Assembly: GCF_963675165.1 (NCBI RefSeq)
Contig: NC_087377.1
Coordinates: 10,836,632 to 10,900,631 of the forward strand
Direction of reading: 5' to 3'
Source: Halichondria panicea
Taxonomy: Eukaryota > Porifera > Demospongiae > Suberitida > Halichondriidae
Length of the DNA stretch: 64,000 nt
Shown here: one piece after another, positions 1 through 11,618 of the stretch
Numbering within the stretch: position 1 is the stretch's first letter
How the letters are laid out: each line of letters opens with the position of its first letter
Made by a program: the position numbers and the translations under genes
Notes under the pieces: model-generated
Database searches by the model: none
What the model was told of the DNA's origin: nothing
Seen by the model: the letters and a program-made list of their open reading frames with translations, nothing else

Positions 1-2255
1 CTAAAGAGAGAGATATTGGTAATGAAGGCAGTATATGTTCACGTGATGCTTTAAATTTACATCGAGTGAACACAGATGGGCCCGTGAAACCATCCGTGTT
101 TCGCCCTAAAACTCCTGCGAAAACCCGGCAAACTTATTGTGTCTAATGCATGCTTCTCAAAGACCCCTTCAACACTTAAACAAATGCCCCCTGATGGTGA
201 GTATCATTTGGAAATGAAGAAAACATATAATCATGCATGATTGCCGTGAAGTAGCTAGAGGTACACGTGTATGTGTGTCTTTTCCAGCTGTAACTGTTCA
301 ACAGTTGCAATGCGACGAAAACTAACAGCTTCCAGGGGCAGATCCAGCAGGTAGCAGAGGGTGCTCAAGCACCCCCCTGACCTTGGACAAATTAATTATC
401 TCTGTGTCTCACTCATTGGTTGATGGAAGTCACTCAGACTAGGTACTAGCTAGCTGAGTAGCTGTAGACCTATCTAGTACAGTAGTATCTTTATAAGCTG
501 TGATAAAAGCAGCACTGCAGTGCAGACTAGGCATAGAGTGCAGTACAACACTTGAAAAATTATCTATGTCTTTATTATTGACACCGCACCTACCGGGAAT
601 GACGTCAAAAGAGTTAGCCTTGCACTAAAGCGCTATAGCTGTTCGTTAGCTACAAGAGTCAGAAAAGAGCTTCAAAAGCTGCATGCATGTGCACTGCTAG
701 CCTTCAACCTAATCAGCCTGGGAACAGCCCTTGATCCTACCCCTTTTTTTAATTATTCATTGACAGGAAATGCATTATAGATCTACCTAATTGCTTCTAT
801 CCTTGAAGATCCATTCATCAGGCCATCAGATTAGACTTTTGTTTTCTTTTCTATAATGACTGTGTGGTTCAGTGTCAACACAAATATCTCCTTCTATATA
901 TATACTCTAATACTTTGAGCGAAAAGCAAAACATAGCGAGAGGCATTAGCACAGAGCAGCTTGCAACACTCGTTATTGATGAAGTTACAGAAGGAGGCTT
1001 AGTAAGGCAGATTAGCATCCTGTCTAATGGGCTTCCTGTTGTGATTGAATGTAGGCGTGGCTACTATGTGATGTCATAAAAGGAACAGTACTTTAGCAAC
1101 TACTATGAGTAGCCTCGTTCCCAGGCCTTACTTTTTCTTGCTGTTGTCATTGTTCATCGAAGGTAGCAAAAAGAATAAACAAAATGAGGCAGCAAAGAAA
1201 GAAATGGGCGTACAATTAAGAAAAAGTAAGGCCTGGTTTGGGAAATTGCGCGATCCACAAGGATTTTATGAACGTGGGCGATATGTAGCCCACAATCATG
1301 ACGTAAGATCTCCCACGCATTCAGAGTTAATAAGATGCACTATGCACACTACCAAGCGTGGCCAGCTCTGGTAACAGTAACTACCTTCTACACTAAGCTA
1401 TTACTTTAGATCTAGCATTTAGAAAGACAAAAGAAATATATTAGATGGTATAAATACACAATCTAGACTAGTAGATCTAGCTATATAGGTATAGCTAGCT
1501 AGCTTGCATATATAAATACTTCCAGTTTCAAGTCCATGCATGTCTTGCTGCAGGCAAAGTTTTAATCTCTATCATTGCCAGCAATGACTGGACACCAATT
1601 AAAATATGTCAGTAAATCAGTTAGTAATTTTCTGTATATTACGGTATGATTTTATATGTGTTCTTATGAGACCAAAGGCTATGCTTCCCTTTTTCCCTTG
1701 TAGGGAGCTACTTTCAGTTGATTTGCCGATACAAAGAAGAAGAAATACACCTTAGCTAACCTTGGAATCCCACAAGAAGCTAGCCAGCCAGCTTGTATAA
1801 GTTCCCTAACTGCTTTTGTTGATCAATGTTTCAGCGCTTGTCTCGTGTATTGTATTGTAAAATTTGATTATTTTGTATTTTTGTGTTTGATTTGCGGCAT
1901 TCTTACACATATATTTTCATTTTTGCCGATTGCCAGCAAAAATATACGGCCTACTCTGCTGCTTAAAGCGGCTGCTGCTCGATATAAAGTGGACTAAGCG
2001 GTTCCAAAATGTGTCCAGTTTTGTCAAAAAATCCACAATTATCAATGACGTATCGCATTATCTACACATACCCAAGAGCTGCGTAGAGCCACTAATTTGG
2101 GGAATTCCCCATTAATCGCAATGTACCAGCAATGTAAAGTGAGTGTATATGGCTGCAAGTAAGTATAGGCTAGCAGTCATTTACTTGAAGATAGTAAATG
2201 TGTACAATCTATCAGGATATATAGTATACTATATTATTATGTTGGGTAGAATTAA
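1..2255. other. repeat-rich intergenic stretch, no supported gene
   Basis: This stretch holds fragments of dispersed repeats. Positions about 282-330 and 595-700 match the GCCTCGG-type element family seen at 9620-9945 and 21107-21638. They are split by an insertion whose edge carries the GTGCTCAAGCACCCCCC hairpin at about 361. A short inverted motif with GCCTCGTTCCCAGGCC lies near 1110. Two small open frames, at 864-1079 and 1105-1374, show no recognisable domain; the second is built on the repeat motif. Confidence 0.6.
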
Positions 2256-4835
2256 TCATGATTCAGAGTCAAGTCGTGGCTGTTTGTTCATGTCTACTAA
2301 ATCTAATGGAGTTTTTCGTATGTACTTTCGTTTCTTTCGCTTAAATTGTGATGTCTCGTCTATTCTCGCTTCAGCTTTCAGAACCTCCCCCACTGGGTCA
2401 TGCAGATTACTGGAGAAGTAGTGTCTCTTGGCGTCATCATTATTTTTCTCCACCCCTAGAGAAAAAGGTGATTAAAATGTTATCTCTTTACACTCGAACT
2501 CACCTTGTCCACTAAACATCTTGACATTTCCGTATTTTGAAATAAAGTAAGGGAAGTGAAAGACCAGTGTGTGCATATAGGGCGTAATATTCTTTTCCTG
2601 AAACCCTTGACACTTGTGCTTCAAGCTCAAGAAAAGCCTTATCCAGTCTTTCGCCTATCATGATAGATTATAGTAAATTAGATACAATGGTTCTCCCTAC
2701 TAGTAAACTAACACTATACCTTTTGCTCAACCACTTCACTGGGAGGTGGAGTCCAGCTAGAAACCATCTTATACAAAGAGAGAAATTCCTATAGAGCCAG
2801 ACCATATAAATAATTATGTTTGTAAAATGCGAAGGGAAATTTAATTAGTACTCACTGTCCAAAGTTGGGCCATTTTAGCTTGAATTTCTTCCTTCAGTAG
2901 GTCAGCAAACCTCACTGGGAGACGTTCCAGAAACTTCTTGGTGTCGTTCCCCTGCAGTGATGTCCATTCGTAATGTCCAGAAGCTTTGCCATCTGGACCC
3001 CTTGCTTCCCATACCCTGAACGTGATACCACAGTCTTTAACGATCGTCTGTAGTGTTTGTAGGTGAGTGAGTATATGTGCGTTTCCTTGTCTGTCTTGTT
3101 TAGCAGATGCCACTATCTCTAGAATGAGATTTCTTGTTAAAACGTCAGCTATACGTAGGAGTAGGTGTAGCTCATCGGGTATTATATGGTCTGGCTCTAT
3201 GTTCAGTAGTGGTGTTGTAATTGATCCTAGTCGTACACTTGCTGGTTTACTGCTGGGAAGTGCGCCTTTTGCTTGTAGGGAACTCAATGTTCTTGCATTT
3301 GTTACGGTGTAGTCAGCCCTATCCTTTGACATATCCCACCTATAGCGGCAAATGGGGAAGCTAGGTTTAAGCATATAATAATTATAGATATACCTTTCAT
3401 CCTTCTTGATGGTACACCAGACACAAGCGTACATAGAGGTTGCTTTGTTGAGGCCCATACTCAGTAAAAGAAACTAATAATGCAATTTTTATAGTCAGTA
3501 ATTAACTATACATTCTCACCTTGTAATCACTACCCAGGAAAAACTCAAGGCGGTACTCTGTTTCATCAACAGTGAGTAGTGGGTGTGAAATGATGTCGTT
3601 CAACTCCTTCAATACCTCAGATAGTCCTGAACTAATTGTTTCATACGACTCTTCGGCTTTTAGGCCAGCAAAAGTATGATTGCCTGTATGAATGTCAATA
3701 TAAAAATATTTTCACCACTTTCTCGTTTAATATTTTTATTGTTAAGCTTACCCATGCCTGATAAAACATTGTCTTGAATTTCTGGAAATGCAAATGAGAG
3801 AAGTATGATATTGGATGATCTTGTGAATCTGGCTCCGTCACCACTGAGTTTTACTTTTACTGGTTGGGTGATAGCTTTCCCTGAATGAACCTAAAATAAT
3901 AATCCATAATAATAATGTATAATTTCTTCTTTACTTACGATCTTAGCTAGCTCTTCCTGGATTGCAGCTTTCGGTGGTCTATAAGCACCAGGATAAGGAC
4001 CTTCGAGATGTCGGATGTCGAGAGAGTTGTTAATTGAGAGGCGAGCATCCTTGATTCGGTACAGTGGTGGTAAATCAGATGCGACGCTCAATTCATGATA
4101 AGCTTCGTCACTCACAGCAAACCTGTCAAGTACATAAAGAGCTTGCTGTACCCTCGCAGAATCGTTTGGTGAAAGAGCTGGCGTTTGATGTTGTGGCTTG
4201 TGAGATGGGCTAGATAAAAAATTGAATTTGATGGGAGATCCTGTCTGTTTGCGTAGCTCTAAAGATTCTGGCTGAAGACCGAATGATTCACAAAACCAAA
4301 GCGCTTGCTCTGCAGAGCTCTTACAGTGTGCTAGCTTTCGTTTTACCTGTCGTGGTGATACCTCGTGAACTTTTTTGCCTTTGTTGATGTGTGCTGTGGT
4401 AGGTCTACTTGTTTCGGGGATTGTTGTTGGCTGTGGAGATTCAGTGGATAGTTGCTGCTCAATTTCAGAATACGATTCTGCTTCTCCATCAAGCACGAAG
4501 AGGTTGTATTCTCCAGCAAGTACGGCATACCTCCTTCTTCCTTTTAGCCCCCGTATCCTTCTTGCTACCTTGCTAGCTTGTTCTGCAAGCCTTTTCTCCA
4601 GACGATCGCTTTGTGCTAGTTTAACTATTGTTACCATGCTATTAACTAAGCTAATGAATGTCTCTTCTGCCTTCTTGTTCATGTACCAATGATGCAGCAA
4701 CTCGATAGGAATAGAGAGAGAGAAGTTTGGCTGTACTTGTGGTTCTGTGTGGCTGAAGTCAGAGTACTTCTTTGCTGAATTTGAGATGGTGATGGACAGG
4801 CTCTCTGCTCTTCTGGACTGCTTGTTTACTGCCAT
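2256..4835 (-). CDS. transposon-like protein with CxxC and DELHLLLR motifs (8 exons, 727 aa)
   Basis: I read eight exons on the minus strand: 4835-3939, 3890-3752, 3683-3520, 3473-3394, 3339-2856, 2788-2720, 2654-2504 and 2455-2256. All introns are GT-AG and every codon phase closes, giving 727 aa. The N-terminal ~300 residues are low-complexity and Lys/Ser-rich. The rest matches, as I recall it, a repetitive uncharacterised family of sponges, cnidarians and some fungi. Its landmarks are DYKFLLLSMGLNKATS, then C417-x2-C420, KKDERWDMSKD, PDELHLLLRIADVL (about 481-494), an aromatic EWTSLQG and a C-terminal FSGQGVEKNNDDA. Such proteins are usually scattered and transposon-like; no enzymatic activity is known to me. 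This copy is unbroken, which suggests it is young or retained. It starts 214 bp from a divergent kinase gene. The ends could extend if there are further exons. Confidence 0.75.
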
Positions 4836-5049
4836 AGCTAGGAGGCCCGGGATAATGGAACAAAAGGTCCCTTGAGCTGTTATGTAACAAAATTAATTAG
4901 CCATGTCAATATGAGTGGGCGGGTGAATAGGCTGCGGTGTTATCACCCACTAAATTAACCACAGTACTCATTCAATAGCATGATAACACTTCTCAGATGC
5001 ATTATGGCGGGTATTTTGCGACCTCTGGTTCTCTTAGACTTATTACAAA
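4836..5049. promoter_or_regulatory. putative bidirectional promoter between divergent genes
   Basis: This 214-bp gap separates the start codon of the minus-strand transposon-like gene from the start codon of the plus-strand kinase gene. The head-to-head arrangement and the short distance make a shared promoter likely. No TATA box at a convincing distance was identified. This is inferred from layout only. Confidence 0.4.
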
Positions 5050-6176
5050 ATGGCTGACCAGACATTCTCAAGATCCAAGCTCAAGAGGCTCAATCGAAAA
5101 GCTAGAGTTGACAAAATTGGCAAGCAGCTGTGTATGGAGAAGAAGAGCCTTGAATGTGCCGAGAAAAATGTTCAGAATTGGAAGAAGAAGGCAATAGATT
5201 ATAAACTGTAAGTTGCTGATTAACAGCCAGTAAATAATATTGTTCATACAGGGAACTCAACGTGTATCGAGCTAAGCAATTACGGACAGGAACTCTGGGA
5301 ACATCCTGCAGTCACCAACGACCACTAAAGTTACTAACAGCAGCCATGAAGACGAGTGCAATCAGTCTACCCAAGGCAACTCCAAGAATGTGTACGAATG
5401 CTGATATTATGCGAGGAGTTACTGTAGTTCCAGAGATAAGTGAGAAATGTTTAGCAGATGGGGGTGGTGATGTTCATATAGGAAATGGTCGGTTTGGAAC
5501 ATGCTCTCGTATGATTTTTAAAGAGTGTTTTGACGTCTGTGTCAAAACATTTACTTCCGACTCCTCAATCGAATCGATTAGGCATGAAGCCAGTATATTA
5601 CTTACATTAAATTCCAGCCCTTATATACCACACTGTTTTGGTATTTGTTCCACCAGGAGAGCTTTAGTAATGTCTAATGTAAGCGTGAAGCAGCAACAAG
5701 TTTCATTATATTCTGCCTTGTATTCGACTAACGAAATTAAATTAAGCCCTAAGACATGGATGCAAATACTGATCCAAATTTGTGATGGTCTATCATACAT
5801 GCACAAGCTGAGTATTCTTCACAATGATCTTAAAGTAGACAACGTAGTATTAGGGACTACTTTGTTAGAATGTATCCGGCCATGTATTGTGGATTTTGGA
5901 AAGGCATGTAAAGAAAAGCATGCTAAGAAGTACTGCCTGACCGAGGAACAGAAAGTTATTTACATAAAAGAACACACTCAAGTAGCTCCAGACCTCCGCG
6001 ATGGGCTTGTTTTACAGAGCACACAGAGCGATATATACTCATTAGGTAGAATAATGAAGAAGATGAACTCCATTGTAATTAAGTCAACTGAACTTGCCCA
6101 TGTAATTAAGGAATGTCTTTCTTATCATGCTCATGACCGTCCTAGCTTAGAAACCATTTCTCTTAATGTTGAATGA
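5050..6176 (+). CDS. protein kinase with N-terminal coiled coil (2 exons, 360 aa)
   Basis: Exons are 5050-5207 and 5252-6176, joined by a 44-bp GT-AG intron that keeps phase. Residues 1-65 are Lys-rich and predicted helical (KKSLECAEKNVQNWKKK), a likely coiled coil. The kinase domain covers about 125-355. It has a glycine loop IGNGRFGT (129-136), VCVKTF with the catalytic Lys151, the helix-C Glu165, an HRD variant LHNDLKVDN with Asp245, DFG at 267-269, an APE-like VAPDL near 297-301, and SDIYSLG in helix F. The catalytic residues are all present, so an active Ser/Thr or tyrosine-kinase-like enzyme is expected, probably cytoplasmic since there is no signal or membrane segment. It resembles expanded sponge kinases with such a coiled-coil head. 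Substrates cannot be told. An upstream ATG at 4997 is in another frame and was not used. Confidence 0.85.
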
Positions 6177-6464
6177 CTATGTGACTAATTATGTCTTACA
6201 TTCATTCGTTCATGTTTAAATCTGGTGCTAGCTTTAACTATGACATAGTCTATGTATAATTGTAGGCAAATCCGTGCTCTCTAATGGAAGGCTGACAAGG
6301 TTAGCTGTAAGTCGGGATGCGTGTTGACCCAGCCATTTGTTTGAGAGTCATTAAAAGCATTATGGTAGAGAATTGGCCTGAAGCAGTTAGTTATGAGTCA
6401 CATAGTGCGTATTGGCTGCTCAGGTTGGGCCATGCATGCATTAACAATTAACAATTAACAATGA
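6177..6464. other. short intergenic gap
   Basis: This is a 288-bp gap between convergent gene ends. It holds a small tandem AACAATT-type run near 6440-6460 and no gene that I can see. Confidence 0.5.
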
Positions 6465-7289
6465 TCAACAACGTTTTTTCACCAGATTTACACATACAAT
6501 TTCAGATAGTAGTCTAGGTGACTCTAACATTTCACCATTGCTATTTCTATATGTTTTCGGTCCATACTTAATTCTAGGACATACTACAATAGGAAAATCT
6601 ACTGTGCAGCCATTGCCATATCTATCATACAAAATATACCAACTACCTATAAAATATTCATCGTTAAAATCAGTTTGTTGAAGTTGGAGCTTTCCGCGGG
6701 TCATTTGGGTTCCTCGATCTTTAAATAGGTAACGAAATACATCTAGCCGGAAATCTATAGTTAAATTACAGGATTTTACAGTACCTAAATTTAAACTACA
6801 TTGAATGGACAGAACAAATCTTCTTGTTGCGTCGCTTATAAGCTCGGTATGTGGTGCTTGTGGTGTATTGTATGATCTGAAAGGGGGGAAATGTGCAGAT
6901 ATAATTATAGTAATACACAGTGCACTGCCATGCCATACTTAATAATCTTACTGGATAGTAGAGATAGTCACATCTTCCTTAGCGACCCATGAAGACTGTT
7001 CCAATGAGTAACCAGCCCACTTTACCAAATACTCCGTTTTCCCCTAGAAATAGAATCAATCGTATAGGGCTATATATCATAAAATGTTACGTACCTTAGT
7101 TAGTCGATGATGAATTATCCTCTCAACAAGGAAGACCCCTTCTGGCAGACTGTCATCAGACTTACAGCTCAGAGTGGTTCTCACATCTCGTGCTTCCCGC
7201 ATGCTAGATAAGTCCATGTCAGCCGAGCTTATATTATGGAGGTAGGAATAGTATCCTTTCTCAGGTCGTTGCCTCTTTGACGAGTCCAT
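6465..7289 (-). CDS. chromodomain protein with uncharacterised C-terminal half (3 exons, 232 aa)
   Basis: Exons on the minus strand are 7289-7095, 7043-6952 and 6876-6465, with GT-AG introns and closing phases. Only splicing of exons 1 and 2 reveals the domain: GVFLVERIIHHRLTK joined to GKTEYLVKWAGYS, a clear chromodomain at about 51-92. By alignment with HP1, the three aromatic cage positions are occupied (F53, W74, Y77), so methyl-lysine binding is plausible. Residues about 96-232 are unlike anything I recognise; they are rich in aromatic residues (GSWYILYDRYGNG) and end in VKKRC. There is no integrase or transposase domain, so it is not obviously a chromovirus remnant, although domestication from one cannot be excluded. 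It is divergent from the MGNCC gene, sharing a ~165-bp gap. Confidence 0.75.
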
Positions 7290-7454
7290 AACAGGTCGAT
7301 CTGCATGAACAGGTCTGCTGGAAGATTAATAATTAGTGACCATAAAGATTTTATCTCTATTCATTTGACACACTTTACTACCATTGATTGCATGCTATTA
7401 CTGTCATGTGAATCAGTAAATTACTATACAAAAAAGAACAGAGAAAGAATTGAG
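7290..7454. promoter_or_regulatory. putative shared promoter of the chromodomain and MGNCC genes
   Basis: This 165-bp gap lies between the divergent start codons at 7289 (minus) and 7455 (plus). It is inferred from head-to-head geometry; no specific motif is claimed. If the plus gene starts at the upstream in-frame ATG at 7305, the gap shrinks to 15 bp, which argues for the 7455 start. Confidence 0.35.
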
Positions 7455-7832
7455 ATGGGAAATTGCTGCCACTTCCACCCGTACCCGTACTACATCGACT
7501 CCGACTTACGAGAGATCAGGCACCACAGGAACTCCTTTCCTATTGGGTCGCTAGTAAAGATGGGAACTGAGGGAAAACAATTTTATTTTACAACAGCAGA
7601 TGATACTGGAACACATTATTTTCCGATGGGGTCTCAGAAAAAGGCCCAGAACTATTTAAAGAAAGTTGTGAGGCTCAGCCAAACATACGATGTCCAGGTG
7701 TCAGAAGTTTTAAATCCAGACTACACGTTGCTAGGATTTAGAGCCAAAAAAACAAAAGAAGAAAGCACAAAAGAAGCGGACAACAAAGAGCCAAGAAAGA
7801 AAGTTAAATTTAATTTAGTAAAAGTGTTGTAA
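7455..7832 (+). CDS. small MGNCC protein, possible lipid-anchored (125 aa)
   Basis: This is a single-exon frame with start ATG at 7455 and stop ending at 7832. The same frame is open from 7305, but the 7455 start is preferred. It gives MGNCC, where Gly2 could be myristoylated and Cys4/Cys5 palmitoylated, suggesting a peripheral membrane protein. His at position 6 is not ideal for N-myristoyltransferase. The core (about 15-95) has mixed hydrophobic and aromatic spacing typical of a folded domain (IGSLVKMGTEGKQFYF). The C-terminal ~30 residues are Lys/Glu-rich and probably disordered. I do not recognise the family. It could be a stand-alone gene or the first exon of a longer one, though the clean stop and basic tail support completeness. 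Confidence 0.5.
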   Translation: MGNCCHFHPYPYYIDSDLREIRHHRNSFPIGSLVKMGTEGKQFYFTTADDTGTHYFPMGSQKKAQNYLKKVVRLSQTYDVQVSEVLNPDYTLLGFRAKKTKEESTKEADNKEPRKKVKFNLVKVL

Positions 7833-7903
7833 CTAGAACAGGACTGAGAAGAATATGACTGAGAACTGACTACTATACTGTACTGTTCTATATAATTATT
7901 TAC

Positions 7904-8037
7904 TGTGGTAGATCTCTCTAGTCACTGTTACAGGCCGGTAAAAGTAATAACAAAATACTGAGCTGGCAGTACTGCATGCTCAGTATTTTGTTATTACTTG
8001 TACCGGCCTGTAACAGTGACTAGAGAGATCTGCCACA
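7904..8037. repeat. inverted repeat with ~60-bp arms
   Basis: The left arm 7904-7963 and right arm 7978-8037 are reverse complements with about two mismatches and a 14-bp loop. The arms include CTGTTACAGGCCGGTA. This is a fold-back or MITE-like hairpin. The GGCCTGTAA motif recurs near 57150-57260 and 60030-60120. Confidence 0.8.
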
Positions 8038-9210
8038 GGATAGAATCTACCACAGAAGTCTACATGAGCTCAACCAACAGGTAAACAATAATATTACTCA
8101 CCAGCACCAGTGCAGTGAACGTAGCTAGTTCAGCGAAGATCTTGCGCACGCACTACAATAGTCTATAGTAGCATTTATTTCCGCAGTAGTTAAAATGATT
8201 GAGTAATATTTGAATTTTCATATAAATAGAACAAATATTTAGACAGGATGCTAGAACAATAGTGTCCAAAATACAATGGCAATTGCTGGCAATGACGTGC
8301 AGGGGCAGTCCAACACATCTAGCTCTCGCTCATTTTCACCCTTCTACCACCCTTCCCCTTCTATACCACCCTTCTACCCTCACGCGGCTTTCCGATACAG
8401 GCTCTCCTTTTTCCTAACTCTACCTCTATTTCTTTTCCTCTAATTAATACCGTGTACTTTGACAGTATTTTATCTTAGTGATAAAGAACAGAAAAAGGAG
8501 GCTAAACTATGATTTCAAGTAGTGATGTCAGTGATATTTCTGGTGTTCTAAGACTCTCTTGTTGAGTGTCTTCTGTTGAAAGCGATTTGTCAGAAGTTTC
8601 AGAACATGATTCGTGGATTAGCAAACTAAAGCTTCTTTCTCGAGTTATGGCTAGTTTGACTCACATTAAAGGCTGTTGCAGTCTCTTCAGAATCTTTCAT
8701 AGCATCATCTGTTCGCATAAACTTTCTATTTAACTTATGAGTTAGCCTTGCACTTAACCTCTTCCCGGCTTTAATTAAAACAAGAAAATACAACACATTT
8801 CCTTTAAAAATCCGTATCTCATGAGATACGGATACAATCAGTATGCACTATTAACTGTGGACACCCCTTTCTTGTGAAACAATCAAAGCACATTTTACCT
8901 CTTTTATAACACAGAGAGTGTTATAGAAGAGGTAAATAATTTGCAATGTAAGCAGTCTAAAAAGAGCTCAATCACAGAATTCAATCGCCATTGTTTTGCT
9001 TTCGTCAAAAACTATTAAAAGAGGTATACGTTGATTGCAATTGTTGACAGAATTGAATTCCACACAGTCATTATAGGATCTAGGAGAGGAGCTGAATGGA
9101 AACAGGTGGCTTGATGAATAATCTTCAACGATACTGAAGCAACTGCATGGTATTTAAATGGCCTGTATAGCCAAACAGTGGGAGCAAACCTTTGTCAAAG
9201 GCACAGAGTA

Positions 9211-9282
9211 TAATATATACTACTGTCAGTGCTTAAATCTATCTTATAAGATAGATTTAAGCACTGACAGTAGTATATATTA
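9211..9282. repeat. perfect 72-bp palindrome
   Basis: Reading from the centre TCTTATAAGA outward, both halves are exact reverse complements for 36 bp each with no spacer. It can extrude as a cruciform or be transcribed as a hairpin. Confidence 0.9.
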
Positions 9283-9848
9283 AAACAAGCAGAAAGTGTA
9301 TATTATCTATCTATTACTGAGAAGAAAAGACTTGTGTACATGTATCTATTGTCCAGACTTGTGTACATGCATATACTGTTATCTATTCTATATGGTATTG
9401 TGGCTTACCGGTATACCAGGACCTCAAGAAAAAGAAGTAAGTTGATTCTGCCAGTAGTGCTGGATTCTCTAACATGTGGGGATGAGCGCGCATGCGCATT
9501 GCATCCACAAAAATAATTAAAGGGTGTGTCCAAAGAGATCAAGTTCACAATGGCTACTATAGCTAGCTGCTTTAATAAATCTTTTCTAACTTATGTAGCT
9601 AACAAAAAGCTAGCGCTTTAGTGCAAAGCTAACTCATAGGTTGAATAGAAAGTTTGTGCGAACAGATGATGCTATAAAAGATTCTGAAGAGATTGCAACA
9701 GCCTTCAATGTGAGTCAAACTAACCATAACTCGAGAAAGAAGCTTTAGTTTGCTAATCCACGAATCAAAATCCAAGAGAACGTGGCTAGAAGCCTATAGA
9801 AACTGTTAGTTTTCGTCGCATTGCAACCGTTGAACAGTTACAGATGGA

Positions 9849-9850
<2 letters not shown>

Positions 9851-9899
<49 letters not shown>
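9851..9899. repeat. (CA)n microsatellite
   Basis: About 24 uninterrupted CA units, at the position where other copies of this element family carry a TGTGTGTCTGTGTG-type tract. Confidence 0.9.
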
Positions 9900-9903
<4 letters not shown>

Positions 9904-10024
9904 CAGCTTTACCGTATCCCTCGTGTGGCTACGCCTCGAGGCATAAACATAACCTCAACATTGTAATTTAATTCCTAGCTACAAATATTATTCTCTGTGT
10001 TTTTGGGGAGTGGTCTTTTTATAG

Positions 10025-10959
10025 GCAGTTGCCTCACCACAACCCTTTTCTTGTTGGGATAAAATAATCAAATACGTAACACTATATATATAAAATCCTC
10101 CAATACCAACTCCTCCAATACCAACGCAGTAGTTTTGCATACATGTTGTACAAATGGCATTCTTTCTATACAATTTATCAGAACACCACAAACACACAAA
10201 TAAATCACCCTCCCCACAATACTCTATATACATAACTCCTAGACCAGTGCTCTTATTAACGTCCGATCATCGGACAATTTCTGGACAAAAATTGCAATTG
10301 TGTAACGTCAGATGCGCATGCTCGGTAAAATTGTCCTGCCACGTGGTGAAACCAAGTAAGCAGCTGCAAAAATGAAAAGATTCACTAAAAGGCTACTAGT
10401 GCCAGTCATGATACTGATAGTACTAGCGGATCTAGACCTAAAAGAAAACCAGTAAGATGCAAGGTGCATATACTATTTGAAGACAAGCTCAGAATCAGAT
10501 TAAACTTAATTTGTATAGGTTCATGGTTTGTCCTTACGACCTTTCATTTTTTTGTTTTGTCCTCTCAAACACTGCATTGTCAAGACATTTTGTCATAATG
10601 CTATGTAAAGTTAGTAAGAGCACTGCTAGACGTACCTATATAATTATGTTGCACGTACTAAAACAAAACAAATGCACATACCTTCGATGTCTTTTTGATA
10701 ACCAATGCCAATGTGTGTGATTGGCTTTTGCACAGAGGTGAAGATCCGCTTAGTCTTGCCCTGAGGTTTTAGTGCCACTGTGAACTTCTTACAAGGCACT
10801 GGAGGCGGTCTCTCTGCAGCAGGGGAAGAGTGTTGCACCAATGGCTTGTTTATGTTACTCAAGCCATAGATATATTTCGTAGCCACCAGCCTGGTTAGTC
10901 AGGTTTTGACCTGACCACTTTTTGTGGCAATGGTCGTCACTACTGTAAACACATAATGG
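10025..10959. repeat. segmental duplication, copy A (~935 bp)
   Basis: The sequence from CAGTTGCCTCACCACAACCC to ACTGTAAACACATAATGG matches 12453-13396 in direct orientation, with scattered substitutions and a few short indels. Both copies keep a 132-bp exon-like segment on the minus strand. The intervening 1.5 kb is unrelated. Confidence 0.85.
10682..10813 (-). CDS. exon-like segment of an unrecognised gene, copy A
   Basis: On the minus strand a pyrimidine-rich acceptor (CTTCCCCTGCTGCAG) precedes a 132-nt open segment encoding 44 residues (RPPPVPCKKFTVALKPQGKT onward), ending at a donor GAAG|GTATGT. It is basic and Pro/Lys-rich, with THIGIGYQKDIEG at its end. I recognise no domain. The matching segment in copy B has the same length and donor context. 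Whether either copy is still spliced into a transcript is unknown; no partner exon was found nearby. Confidence 0.35.
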
Positions 10960-11236
10960 ACAAAGCCTGGCTTTGACTTGTCCAGAGGAGGCTGGACCAG
11001 AGGAGGTCCGACAACCGTGCTCAAGTAAGTAGTCCATAGGTCTATAGTAAAAGTAGTAGTCTAGTATTAAGTAATGTGACTTCATCAACCTGCGAACGCT
11101 TTTTCGCTTTTTAACATTTGCATTTCATTTTACATGGATAAAGTAACGAAGAGGAGAGTTGAAAGTCTGTAGGGAAGGACCTTTGTATAATATCTATTTG
11201 CAGTTTGTTCGTTCATATATACTATGCAGTCATTAT

Positions 11237-11618
11237 GCCTCAGTTGGGCATGCGCAAGGTATACGGTAGTGTGTCTGTGTATGTGTAGATCGACTGTTAC
11301 AGCTGCTCGATGATAAATGAAGAGTTTCTGTATAATTATTGTAGGCTGCTAATCATAATTATTTCTTGAACTGCAATTAGTTGGGTTTGCAAAATAATGC
11401 CTATGGTTATGTTTGCTTACTTTGAAAGCTAGTACAACTTGTGTGTAGCAAAATAGGGGAATAACGAGAGAAAAAAAATAAGAAGAATTAAGCATTATCC
11501 ACCAGGGCCGATGAATCCATCTAAAATGTAAATTATATGTACAGTGTATTCATTAATAATGGTACTGCATGTAGCTTCATTGCCTACACCGAGGCATCAT
11601 CACCCTTTCAGTAACATT
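11237..11618 (+). repeat. GCCTCGG-family element copy
   Basis: It begins ATGCCTCAGTTGGGCATGCGC and ends at ACCGAGGCATCATCACC, the inverted ends typical of this dispersed non-autonomous family. The interior is diverged from the copy at 21107-21638. Confidence 0.6.

Larger units (their letters stand above)
8609..9945. repeat. inverted-repeat element with palindromes and a CA tract
   Basis: The arm at about 8610-8755 reappears in reverse complement at about 9620-9765 (roughly 90 percent identical by eye). The inner part carries a perfect 24-bp palindrome (8810-8833), a hairpin at about 8898-8937 and a perfect 72-bp palindrome (9211-9282). The right side continues through a (CA)n tract at about 9851-9899 to a GCCTCGAGGC end near 9945. 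Sequence near both arms resembles the dispersed GCCTCGG family. Small open frames inside look like noise. Confidence 0.65.

Noticed and set aside
864-1374. Two plus-strand open frames (71 and 89 codons)
   Set aside because: No domain, no splice partners, and the second starts in a dispersed hairpin motif. Length is within chance for this composition.
6465-7289. Chromovirus integrase tail as the source of the chromodomain
   Set aside because: No integrase, RNase H or LTR sequence lies nearby, and the domain is split by an intron near its N-terminus. Still possible as an old domestication.
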